From: Ruminococcus sp.
GTDB taxonomy: Bacteria > Bacillota > Clostridia > Oscillospirales > Ruminococcaceae
NCBI GenBank assembly: GCA_021202895.1
Contig: JAJQCE010000002.1
Span: forward strand, 1-34,517
Direction of reading: 5' to 3'
DNA length: 34,517 nt
How positions within the stretch are numbered: the stretch's first letter is position 1; each line of letters starts with the position of its first letter. Under the pieces are notes generated by a model. That model worked only from the letters and a program-made list of their open reading frames with translations, was not told the DNA's origin and searched no databases. The position numbers and the translations under genes are program-made. Positions 1 to 6,109 of this stretch are shown here, one piece after another.

Positions 1-2
1 CT

Positions 3-596
3 GTATTACTGGGCATAATTTTTATTTGTATTGTCGGTATTTTACTTTATAATTTTGCATTTTATTATAACTCTGATACAGTAACAATCAAAACGGCTGA
101 AGATACAGATTTTTCAATAAAAATCGAAAATCGTTTAATAGGATATGAATATTATTATGCTCAATTCGTAAGTGAACTTTCTGAAGATGAAGTTATCGAT
201 GAGATATCATCACAGTATGAAACTGTATTTTATGACAGCGAAATGAATCAGATTGTTTTTTCTTATAAAAATCAGATTTACTCAATTGACAATTATGAAA
301 ATTCGCATTTTCTGTGGACTGACAGAAACAAATATTGGTTAAAAAACAACATAATAGACATCAGTATCGACAATGAAAATTATCTAATCCCTGTTCCTTT
401 GAATTGTATACATGACAGCGTATCATTTTACAGCGAGCAAATAAAACTGAACTGCAATTTTGACACTCTTTCAGTTTACTATAAAAATTTTGACAATGCA
501 AATATTTCGGAGAATAGCATTGTTCTGATGTACGCTGATTATAATATTGTTTTAACAATTTCTGATGAAGAGTTTTTGACAATTGCTATAACATGA
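3..596 (+). CDS. Membrane-anchored protein of unknown function, 5' partial, cut by in-frame TGA
   Basis: The frame is open from the left edge of the window, so the gene begins outside it. The visible N-terminal part is a hydrophobic segment (about 15 residues, ending near position 60), followed by an acidic, Tyr/Asn/Asp-rich domain that would lie outside the membrane. Translation stops at TGA 594-596, but the same frame stays open and protein-like for another 42 codons to TAA 723-725, where it overlaps the start of the next gene. I read the TGA as a nonsense change in a gene that originally ended at 725. The only ATG that would start within the window (243) has no ribosome binding site and sits inside the continuous frame, so it is not the true start. 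I do not recognise the family. The next gene has a similar layout (one membrane helix plus a small acidic domain), so the two may work together. Confidence 0.6.
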   Translation, partial: VLLGIIFICIVGILLYNFAFYYNSDTVTIKTAEDTDFSIKIENRLIGYEYYYAQFVSELSEDEVIDEISSQYETVFYDSEMNQIVFSYKNQIYSIDNYENSHFLWTDRNKYWLKNNIIDISIDNENYLIPVPLNCIHDSVSFYSEQIKLNCNFDTLSVYYKNFDNANISENSIVLMYADYNIVLTISDEEFLTIAIT

Positions 597-708
597 AACG
601 AAAAAGGAAGTATTAATTCTTTTATTCTAACAGTTAGTGATGATGATATGTACACACTGTACGAATCTGGTTACACTAAACAGTTTTATGCATACGGAGG
701 ATATATAA

Positions 709-1227
709 ATGAAGAAGAGTGCTAAAATAGCGATAGTAAGTTTTATTCCTTTAATTGCATTATTTCTATTTGTTTACTTTAACGTCCATTATTTTTCAAT
801 ACATATCAAAACCAATTTGTCGGATGACCAATTTAAAAAAATTAGTGATGAATTTTTAATTGACACATGTAAAGATAATTTTGTGTGTTTGTATTATCAA
901 GGTTCAGATAGGTTTGGTGTATGTGTCATATTGACAGAATTCTCAGCAGATGCTGTTTGTAATGCTTTAAATATTGACATTGATAAAGATGATCTCCAAA
1001 ATTATTTAATTAATAACAGTTATGTTGAATACGAAAATTCAAAAGGTATTTCAATTAAAGCAAAAAATATATCAAATTTCATATCGCAAACAAATATATC
1101 TGATCTTAAGATCTATCTATATGAAAATGACGGAAAGTACTATATAGAGTTAGAAAAAGGATATACAGATAACATTTCAATCTTTCAGTATAATATTGAC
1201 TTTGTCGCCAGTTATACAATTGATTGA
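709..1227 (+). CDS. Small membrane-anchored protein, unknown function
   Basis: 172 residues. After a Lys-rich start there is one strong membrane helix (about residues 8-27), then an outward-facing domain rich in Asp, Asn, Ile and Tyr. There is no lipobox cysteine. A strong Shine-Dalgarno GGAGG at 696-700 lies 8 bases before the ATG. The ATG overlaps the end (723-725) of the read-through frame of the preceding gene, a layout that suggests translational coupling. I do not recognise a family. Codon use and base composition (very AT-rich) match its upstream neighbour and differ from the more balanced metabolic genes further right, which would fit an accessory region. Confidence 0.7.
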   Translation: MKKSAKIAIVSFIPLIALFLFVYFNVHYFSIHIKTNLSDDQFKKISDEFLIDTCKDNFVCLYYQGSDRFGVCVILTEFSADAVCNALNIDIDKDDLQNYLINNSYVEYENSKGISIKAKNISNFISQTNISDLKIYLYENDGKYYIELEKGYTDNISIFQYNIDFVASYTID

Positions 1228-1356
1228 CGAAGTGCAATTTAAATTTTTGGGTTATGGGGAACAGCTGATATGGGTGGCAACTACATGATTATTATTTTTG
1301 ATGAATTAGTATATGAAGAAGATAATTGGAAAGGTGAAAAAATATTATAAAAGCTC
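1228..1356 (+). other. Short gene-free gap with a coding-like tail
   Basis: One plus frame (from about 1243 to a TAA near 1350) reads like the C-terminal end of a protein with hydrophobic and acidic stretches, but there is no convincing start. It may be the tail of a broken gene related to its upstream neighbours. Evidence is weak. Confidence 0.2.
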
Positions 1357-1385
1357 TTGACAAGTGACTGGAGAAGTGGTATAAT
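1357..1385 (+). promoter_or_regulatory. Sigma-A promoter of the tyrosine recombinase
   Basis: TTGACA at 1357-1362 and TATAAT at 1380-1385 are both perfect consensus with a 17-bp spacer. Transcription should begin near 1392, immediately before the inverted repeat at 1398-1427. Confidence 0.88.
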
Positions 1386-1397
1386 TGAAATATACAA

Positions 1398-1427
1398 AAC
1401 CGCACTAAATCAAAGTTTAGTGCGGTT
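1398..1427. repeat. Perfect 12-bp inverted repeat with 6-bp centre in the recombinase leader
   Basis: Arms AACCGCACTAAA (1398-1409) and TTTAGTGCGGTT (1416-1427) enclose TCAAAG. It starts at about +6 of the recombinase transcript. As RNA it would form a strong hairpin. As DNA the arm-spacer-arm dimensions (12-6-12) are close to the 11-6-11 layout of Xer/dif core sites. There is no following T-run, so it is not a simple terminator. Confidence 0.85.
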
Positions 1428-1461
1428 AAGGGAAGTTAAAACAAAAAAGGAGCGTATACTG

Positions 1462-2442
1462 ATGAAAAAGGAATACCGTGAAGATTGTCCTGAATACTTG
1501 CTTGGGTTTTTAAATCACATAAGAGTTATTCAAGACAGAACGCCCAGAACCGAAGAGGCTTATTATATTGATATCCGGTGTTTTTTGAGATTTTTAAAAA
1601 TTGATCACAACGATGTTGACCCAAACAAAATTGAGTTTGAAGCAATTGGAATCAAAGATGTGCCGATTGATTATCTCAAAAGCTTTACGCTTTACGACGC
1701 ATATAACTATCTTAGCTGGCTTGCTGACGAGCGAAACAATCAGGCAAGAACGAGAGCAAGAAAAACTACTGCGTTAAGACAATTTTTTATCTATCTTTAT
1801 GATAAAGCAAAGCTTATTGATTCTAATCCTGTTGAAGGTCTTGAACTGCCTCGAACGGCTCACACTCTGCCTAAATATCTTTCACTTAACGAGGCGCAGC
1901 AGCTTTTAGCATCAATTGAAACTAGAAATACCCAACGAGATTACTGCATTATAACACTGTTTTTAAACTGCGGAATGCGTTTGTCTGAGCTTTGTGGGTT
2001 AGATATTGGCGATATAAGCTTTGAAAACAGAACGATAAGATTATTTGGCAAAGGTAGAAAGGAGCGAATTGTGTCGATTAACAATGCCTGCATAGCAGCT
2101 TTAAAAGCATATCTTCCCTACCGAAATACAGAAGGAACGACCTGTGACGCTTTATTTTTTTCGGCGAAGAAAAATCGAATTTCAAGGCGCAGAGTTCAAG
2201 AAATTGTTGAGGACTGTTTAGAAAAGGCAGGACTTGCAAATATGGGTATAACCACTCACAAGCTCAGGCACACAGCGGCTACGCTTATGTATCAAAACGG
2301 CGTAGATACGCTTGTTTTAAAAAATGTTCTCGGGCACGAAAGCATTGCTACAACGGAGATTTACACGCATATTAACGATGATAATGTGCGTGAGGCTATT
2401 GATATGAATCCGTTAGCAGAGATAAGTAAAGAAAAGAAATAG
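1462..2442 (+). CDS. XerC/XerD-type tyrosine recombinase
   Basis: 326 residues, a complete site-specific recombinase. Residues about 8-125 form the SAM-like core-binding domain (a wide N-terminal half with the Arg-rich helix near 95-106). Residues about 135-315 form the catalytic domain with all expected residues: Arg173 (GMRLSEL), Lys197 (FGKGRKER), His266 and Arg269 (HKLRH), His292 (GHES) and the nucleophile Tyr301 (IYTH). The family cleaves and rejoins DNA through a 3'-phosphotyrosine. The start is ATG 1462, because AAGGAG (1447-1452) lies 9 bases upstream; the longer TTG-initiated frame from 1357 begins inside the promoter. It is slightly longer than housekeeping XerC/D (about 300 residues). 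It could be a chromosomal Xer homologue or the recombinase of a small element; no excisionase or relaxase is next to it. Confidence 0.93.
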   Translation: MKKEYREDCPEYLLGFLNHIRVIQDRTPRTEEAYYIDIRCFLRFLKIDHNDVDPNKIEFEAIGIKDVPIDYLKSFTLYDAYNYLSWLADERNNQARTRARKTTALRQFFIYLYDKAKLIDSNPVEGLELPRTAHTLPKYLSLNEAQQLLASIETRNTQRDYCIITLFLNCGMRLSELCGLDIGDISFENRTIRLFGKGRKERIVSINNACIAALKAYLPYRNTEGTTCDALFFSAKKNRISRRRVQEIVEDCLEKAGLANMGITTHKLRHTAATLMYQNGVDTLVLKNVLGHESIATTEIYTHINDDNVREAIDMNPLAEISKEKK

Positions 2443-2533
2443 ACAAGACAGACAATTTTATAAAATCAAAATTACAAGCCATGATAAAATTTAAAGCGGA
2501 GCAAAACATGATAAGCTTGCTTAATCATTTTTG

Positions 2534-2639
2534 CGAACGCTTGCAAGAAGCGTTCGGAGCGTTAGCTCCGCTGGGTTTCAGTAGAGGATTATATCCCCTA
2601 CTGAAACCCAGAATGGCACTCGCCGCCTAAGAGGCGGTG
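2534..2639. repeat. Array of four consecutive stem-loops
   Basis: Stem 1 is CGAACGCTT/AAGCGTTCG (2534-2556). Stem 2 is CGGAGC/GCTCCG (2555-2570), sharing its edge with stem 1. Stem 3 is TGGGTTTCAGTAG/CTACTGAAACCCA (2572-2610), a perfect 13-bp stem with an inner GGAT/ATCC helix. Stem 4 is CCGCCT/AGGCGG (2623-2637). The array begins about 90 bases after the recombinase stop. It could be a structured 3' UTR, a small RNA or a dispersed repeat; I cannot choose between these. Confidence 0.75.
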
Positions 2640-2866
2640 GACATTACGCTTAGTTATAAAAAAGCTTATTTAAGTTTGAAATCAAATTATGACAAAAGTG
2701 AATGATACAGATAAACAAATATGTCTATTTACAACCTTCAAGCCTAGAAGGTTCTGACGAGAGGGCTGTTTTTGAGATGCAAATTTTCAAACTCACGCTT
2801 GTTTTAGCACTTCCCTCCTCTGCCGTATTTTCTAACGCAAATTCTTAAAATCTTTAATATATTGAC

Positions 2867-2904
2867 TTACCATAAAACGGAATTAAAAATCAATTTTATG
2901 GTAA
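2867..2904. repeat. 11-bp perfect inverted repeat
   Basis: TTACCATAAAA (2867-2877) pairs with TTTTATGGTAA (2894-2904) across a 16-base loop. It lies about 100 bases past the nitroreductase stop. There is no T-run on either side, so it may be a protein-binding site or a processing hairpin rather than a terminator. Confidence 0.6.
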
Positions 2905-3003
2905 AAAACATAAAGGGGAATCTTCATAACTTTTCCAAAAACAAATTTGTAATAACCTTAATAATATCAATTTTTAACTTGCTAATTATTTTATTACTTC
3001 TTA

Positions 3004-3672
3004 TTACTTCGCCCATTCAAAATTTTGTCTTCCTGCACCTTGTGCAAAATGGTATTTTACAATTCCTAAATCAATTTTAGTGCAGATTCCTCTGTCAGCC
3101 ACAGCTAAAACCTTTCCGTAATGAAGCTCAAACATAAATTTCTGCTGATTCATAGCGGTAGGTGCTAAAAGTGCCGCTTCAACTCCGCTTTTAAACCAGT
3201 CAGGCATATCTCCGTCAGTTTTGCTTATCTGTTCAATAGTTTTTGATATGTGAGGTGTTCCTTGCGTTGCGCCATAACCAAGCGCAATAACAATGCATAG
3301 CTTTTCACCGGGATTGATTTTGTACGCTTTTTTCTGCTTGCTGTAGGTCATATAAACCCAGCAGGTGTTAAGTCCGAGCTGCTGTGCAAGCAAAACCAAT
3401 CTTTCACCGTAATACCCGCACTTTTCATCAAGCGAAGCATCCTTATCTCCAATCATAGCAATGTAATTTTTAACACCGCTAAACTTTCCAAAGTGCGCCA
3501 TCATTCCCGAAAAAGCCTTCTCTTCATTTGTGATAAGCTGAATATTCATACCGCCCTTTCTGTTGCAATGATCTATTTCAGCTCTAAGCTTATCCAGCTT
3601 TTCCTCTTCAATTTCCTTGTCAAGATAGCTCCTTACACTGTGTCTTTCTTTCATAGCTTCCTGAATTGTCAT
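3004..3672 (-). CDS. Nitroreductase family FMN-dependent oxidoreductase
   Basis: 222 residues from ATG 3672. The start is set by GGGAGG seven bases upstream; the 5-residue longer TTG form would begin in the ribosome binding site itself. The N-terminal region has the family pattern 'ERHSVRSYLDKEI', in which Arg and Ser residues contact FMN phosphate. A central helix carries 'GYYGERLVLLAQQLGL', and the C-terminal part has 'ALLAPTAMNQQ', typical of nitroreductases that bind FMN across a dimer interface. Proteins of this fold reduce nitro compounds, quinones or enones with NAD(P)H in the cytosol; the physiological substrate cannot be read from the sequence. It is monocistronic, with its own promoter. 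Confidence 0.9.
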   Translation of the reverse strand: MTIQEAMKERHSVRSYLDKEIEEEKLDKLRAEIDHCNRKGGMNIQLITNEEKAFSGMMAHFGKFSGVKNYIAMIGDKDASLDEKCGYYGERLVLLAQQLGLNTCWVYMTYSKQKKAYKINPGEKLCIVIALGYGATQGTPHISKTIEQISKTDGDMPDWFKSGVEAALLAPTAMNQQKFMFELHYGKVLAVADRGICTKIDLGIVKYHFAQGAGRQNFEWAK

Positions 3673-3754
3673 ATTTATGCCTCCCAATCTGACAAATGTA
3701 TATCTTTCTTTAATCGCAGCAGGTGATTAACCGCCACAAATTTTCTATAACATA

Positions 3755-3783
3755 ATTATATCACACTAAAAAGAAAAATGCAA
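3755..3783 (-). promoter_or_regulatory. Sigma-A promoter of the nitroreductase
   Basis: On the minus strand TTGCAT (3778-3783) and TATAAT (3755-3760) are separated by 17 bases, about 80 bases before the start codon. Confidence 0.7.
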
Positions 3784-3812
3784 GCATAAAAATATTTTTC
3801 ATGAAAATAAAT

Positions 3813-4310
3813 TTAACGGCAGCTATTCTTTTCAAGCTCAAGCAGGTATGACTTTCTATCGAGTCTGCCTGCGTATCCTTTTAGAGAGCCATCAGTGCCA
3901 ACCACACGATGACAAGGTACAATTATAGAAATTTTGTTTCTTGCTACGGCAGAGCCTACAGCCTGCGGTGACAACGAAGCTTCTCTTTTTCGAGAAATTA
4001 TCCTTGCAATTTCACCATAGCTATTAGTTTTGCCATAAGGAATTTTGCATAATATATTCCATACTTCAATCTGAAAATCGGTTCCAATAAAATGAAGTGG
4101 CACACTAAAATCAGGCTCGATTCCGCTGAAATATTCATCAAGCCATTGCTTTGCCTTTTTAATACTTTCAGTTTCCTTTTGCACTGCAAGCTTTTCCAAG
4201 CCACAGCCATAAAATTTCTGATTTTCAAACCACAGTCCCGTCAAGCCGATTTCATCTGCCGCTAAAAGAATTTCCCCTAAAGGCGATGAATAGTAGCTTA
4301 TATACTTCAT
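3813..4310 (-). CDS. ogt: Methylated-DNA--[protein]-cysteine S-methyltransferase
   Basis: 165 residues from ATG 4310, which has GGAGG six bases upstream; the upstream TTG at 4331 would put the ribosome binding site inside the protein. The protein removes O6-alkyl groups from guanine by transferring them irreversibly to its own cysteine. The alkyl-acceptor site is VPCHRV with Cys133, preceded by the 'VGSAVARN' segment that supplies the arginine finger. The helix-turn-helix DNA-binding region lies at about 78-120. Length and domain order (short N-terminal ribonuclease-like domain, then the MGMT domain) fit Ogt. It starts 13 bases after the tauE-like stop, so the two are co-transcribed. Confidence 0.95.
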   Translation of the reverse strand: MKYISYYSSPLGEILLAADEIGLTGLWFENQKFYGCGLEKLAVQKETESIKKAKQWLDEYFSGIEPDFSVPLHFIGTDFQIEVWNILCKIPYGKTNSYGEIARIISRKREASLSPQAVGSAVARNKISIIVPCHRVVGTDGSLKGYAGRLDRKSYLLELEKNSCR

Positions 4311-4323
4311 AGCTTTCCTCCGC

Positions 4324-5118
4324 TCACGCAAAATAATTTAAATAAATCATAGACGCTCCTAAAACAGTTAAAGCTGCGCCTGTTGTAAGTCCTACAACCT
4401 TTGCACTTACCTTGTTGGCAAACTGGGCGGAAATGAGTGAGGCAAAGGTTGTAACGATTATGCAGATTATCAGCACATTCCAACGTTCAGTTACAATATT
4501 TGGATGGATAAGAATATGACTGACAGAAGCAATCAGCGCAGTAAAGGTCATTATAAATGTGCTTGTTCCGACCGCAGTTTTCAAATCATAGCCTAAAAAC
4601 GCAGTGAAAACAACTAGCATCATCATTCCTCCGCCTGTTCCTACAAAGCCTGTGCCAAAGCCTATAGTCAGACCAAAAAACAAGGAAATCGCCATTTCCT
4701 TAGATCCGAACTTGATTTCATTTAAATCACTTCCCTCCTTAGAGGTGTCGGGTTTTATCAGAAAGCGTATTCCGATGCAAAGGGTAAGTATCAGCGTAAA
4801 GCCGCCCAGAATCACATTTCCAACCCTATATGCCGCATAGCTTCCTACAGCGCACATTGCAATTATACATACAAGCATAACTGCTCCGTGTTTAATATCA
4901 ATCCTTTTGTTTTTAGCATAAACTCCCGTTGTAACAGCCGAGCCTAAAATATCTGACGTCAGCGCAATTGCGGTAGCCTGGTAAGCTCCGTATTCGCCTG
5001 AAAAGGACGGACAAAGGACAATCAAAACAGGCACCATAACCGTTGCCGCTGAAAGCCCTGCCAGACCTGTTCCTATTCCTGCGCCTATCGAGGCTAATAT
5101 GTACCAAAAATATTCCAT
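4324..5118 (-). CDS. TauE/SafE family membrane permease
   Basis: 264 residues with about eight membrane helices and the two-fold repeat typical of the family: glycine-rich 'GAGIGTGLAGLSAATVMVP' near the N-terminus and 'GFGTGFVGTGGGMMMLV' at about 155-172. Members export sulfite, sulfonates or other small organic anions; the substrate here is unknown. The start ATG 5118 has GGAGG five bases upstream. It is the first gene of a two-gene operon with ogt, preceded by its own consensus promoter and a structured leader of about 240 bases, so regulation at the RNA level is likely. Confidence 0.9.
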   Translation of the reverse strand: MEYFWYILASIGAGIGTGLAGLSAATVMVPVLIVLCPSFSGEYGAYQATAIALTSDILGSAVTTGVYAKNKRIDIKHGAVMLVCIIAMCAVGSYAAYRVGNVILGGFTLILTLCIGIRFLIKPDTSKEGSDLNEIKFGSKEMAISLFFGLTIGFGTGFVGTGGGMMMLVVFTAFLGYDLKTAVGTSTFIMTFTALIASVSHILIHPNIVTERWNVLIICIIVTTFASLISAQFANKVSAKVVGLTTGAALTVLGASMIYLNYFA

Positions 5119-5133
5119 GATTCCTCCAATAAA

Positions 5134-5158
5134 TTAACCCCACCAAAGGCGGGGTTAA
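5134..5158 (-). terminator. Attenuator-like hairpin before tauE
   Basis: On the RNA, TTAACCCCGCC pairs with GGTGGGGTTAA around a TTT loop (11 bp with one G-U pair), followed by TTTATT and then GGAGG. The position, directly against the ribosome binding site, suggests a regulatory hairpin rather than the end of an independent RNA. Confidence 0.55.
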
Positions 5159-5358
5159 TATTTATACACAGTTTTCTTTCGACCCATAAGGTCTACACCA
5201 ACCTACGGCTGAACAGTGCTAACCTTTCACGGGTTCAGTTAGACAGCGAAGTTGGTCCGCCCCCTAACCTCATCACCCTACAGACCGCCACGACTATTAA
5301 GTTTACGTCGTTCTGATAAGGAACTCCTGTTCCCTGCATAACAGGTTTCCCTGTTTCT
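5134..5358 (-). ncRNA. Long structured leader of the tauE-ogt operon (riboswitch candidate)
   Basis: The RNA would run on the minus strand from about 5358 to the tauE start. Supported helices in plus coordinates are ACAGG/CCTGT with a GAAA tetraloop on the RNA (5341-5354), GGAAC/GTTCC (5320-5333), ACGAC/GTCGT (5290-5311), then an enclosing GGTCT/AGACC (5190-5194 with 5282-5286) around CCAAC/GTTGG (5198-5202 with 5251-5255) around CTGAAC/GTTCAG (5209-5214 with 5233-5238). The last element is an 11-bp hairpin (5134-5158) ending seven bases before the tauE Shine-Dalgarno. I do not recognise a known riboswitch class. The final hairpin has only a weak U-tract, so translational control is as likely as termination. 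Confidence 0.6.
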
Positions 5359-5364
5359 GATATT

Positions 5365-5393
5365 ATTATACCCCATTCCATCTCATTTGTCAA
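5365..5393 (-). promoter_or_regulatory. Sigma-A promoter of the tauE-ogt leader
   Basis: Minus-strand TTGACA (5388-5393), a 17-bp spacer and TATAAT (5365-5370), all consensus. Confidence 0.88.
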
Positions 5394-5466
5394 CCCCATT
5401 TTTCAAAAAAAATTTTGCATAAACCTTAAACAAAATTTGCTAAACGAACCGTGAACCAAAGCAAGG

Positions 5467-5538
5467 GAGTTTGCTGCAGTCAAACTCAAGGACGAACTGC
5501 GCAAAATGAAAAGCACGAACAAAACTTCTCGTTCGTCC
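5467..5538. repeat. Structured element, copy 1 (short form)
   Basis: Read on the plus strand: hairpin GAGTTTG/CAAACTC (5467-5487), then an 8-bp stem GGACGAAC/GTTCGTCC (5490-5497 with 5531-5538) enclosing AAATGAAAAGCACGAACA at 5504-5521. A second copy at 27978-28106 has the same order, and its 18-nt core differs at one base. The paired arms differ but remain paired. It lies between the leader promoter of tauE and the terminator of the next small RNA. The transcribed strand is not known. Confidence 0.65.
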
Positions 5539-5563
5539 AGTCAACGCCTTTATTCAAAAAATT

Positions 5564-5604
5564 AAAAAGGAAAAACCTAACCGAAGTGAGATTTTTCCCT
5601 TTTA
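5564..5604 (-). terminator. Intrinsic terminator of the small RNA
   Basis: On the minus strand an A/G-rich arm (AAAAGGGAAAAATCT) pairs with AGGTTTTTCCTTTTT around a CACTTCGGTT loop, followed by AATTTTTTG. Confidence 0.7.
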
Positions 5605-5762
5605 TAAGCTGATATTTATAGTCGCTTAGCCGACCAACTCCTTCTAACGTGCTAGTTCAACAGAATAGCGAGACTTTCTAAGTTTCGGATACGCCCCATT
5701 CATTAAAGAATGTGCCCCTAAAGTGTCAGCCACACTAAGAAAAGCGACGGATCCCTTTCCTC
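5564..5762 (-). ncRNA. Free-standing small RNA with its own promoter and terminator
   Basis: A consensus promoter (5769-5797) and an intrinsic terminator (5564-5604) bracket about 200 bases with no open reading frame. Possible helices include GTCGCTT/AAGCGAC closing most of the RNA, AGTGT/ACACT around a GGCTG loop, CATTC/GAATG, and ACTT/AAGT. The loop GGCTGACAC also occurs in the tandem hairpin RNA next door (about 5970-5995). The folding matches none of 6S RNA, tmRNA, SRP RNA or RNase P RNA as I know their conserved motifs. Confidence 0.6.
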
Positions 5763-5768
5763 ACTATT

Positions 5769-5797
5769 ATTATACAATATTTATTCTTGTTTGTCAA
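5769..5797 (-). promoter_or_regulatory. Sigma-A promoter of the small RNA
   Basis: Minus-strand TTGACA (5792-5797), 17 bases, TATAAT (5769-5774). Confidence 0.88.
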
Positions 5798-5819
5798 CCC
5801 TTTTTTACCAAAAAATAAA

Positions 5820-6017
5820 AAGAAAAAACTCAGCCGCAGCGAAGCTTTTCCCTTTAATGACTGATTTTTCTGTTGTCCGCCAACTGACCGTCCCACAAGT
5901 ACGGCATTAATTTCAGGACTTTTTCTGTTGCCTGCCAACTGCCTATTCTAAATAAAATAGGATTAATGTCGGATTTTTACCGTGTCAGCCCACGGAAACA
6001 CATGATGTGTTTCAAAT
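5820..6017 (-). ncRNA. Three tandem two-hairpin units downstream of tRNA-Gly
   Basis: Three units lie at 5865-5911, 5920-5967 and about 5973-6015. In plus orientation each has T5, a first small hairpin (GTTG/CAAC, GTTG/CAAC, CCGTG/CACGG), a second hairpin that differs in sequence but stays paired (CCGT/ACGG, CCTATT/AATAGG, AAACACA/TGTGTTT), and ATTAAT or a close match. A T-rich terminator-like end on the minus strand (5817-5858) marks the 3' end, so the RNA is read on the minus strand, probably as a continuation of the trpF-ABC-tRNA transcript because no separate promoter is visible. The function is unknown. Confidence 0.55.
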
Positions 6018-6031
6018 CTTAATAAAGAAAA

Positions 6032-6103
6032 AGCAAACGATGGGAGTCGAACCCACATTTTCTGCTTGGGAAGCAGAAGTAATAACCGTTATACGACGCT
6101 TGC
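6032..6103 (-). tRNA. tRNA-Gly (CCC)
   Basis: Minus strand, 72 bases. The acceptor arms are GCAAGCG and CGTTTGC. The anticodon stem TCTGC/GCAGA encloses TTCCCAA, giving anticodon CCC. The T-arm is GTGGGTTCGACTCCCAT. CCA is not encoded. The gene begins six bases after the ABC ATPase stop codon, so it is probably excised from that operon's transcript. Confidence 0.93.
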
Positions 6104-6109
6104 GTAAAG

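Larger units (their letters stand above)
2443..3003. other. Gene-free stretch rich in stem-loops
   Basis: This stretch holds the four-hairpin array at 2534-2639, a 7-bp stem-loop around 2735-2757, and an 11-bp inverted repeat at 2867-2904. No convincing gene is present; the small hydrophobic plus-strand frame at 2862-3080 lacks a ribosome binding site and runs into the nitroreductase on the other strand. Confidence 0.6.

Noticed and set aside
1357-1461. Extended N-terminus of the tyrosine recombinase (TTG start)
   Set aside because: It begins in the -35 box of the promoter and runs through the transcription start and hairpin; ATG 1462 has a good ribosome binding site.
2862-3080. Small hydrophobic plus-strand protein
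   Set aside because: No ribosome binding site, starts inside an inverted repeat and overlaps the end of the well-supported nitroreductase on the other strand.
5134-5358. T-box, SAM-I, cobalamin, FMN or c-di-GMP riboswitch identity for the tauE leader
   Set aside because: None of the short invariant motifs I know for these classes (such as the T-box TGGNACC-type motif) is present.
5735-5938. Minus-strand 67-residue frame in the RNA region
   Set aside because: It crosses the promoter of the small RNA and the terminator and units of the next; the sequence is repeat-derived and Lys/Phe-rich with no start site.
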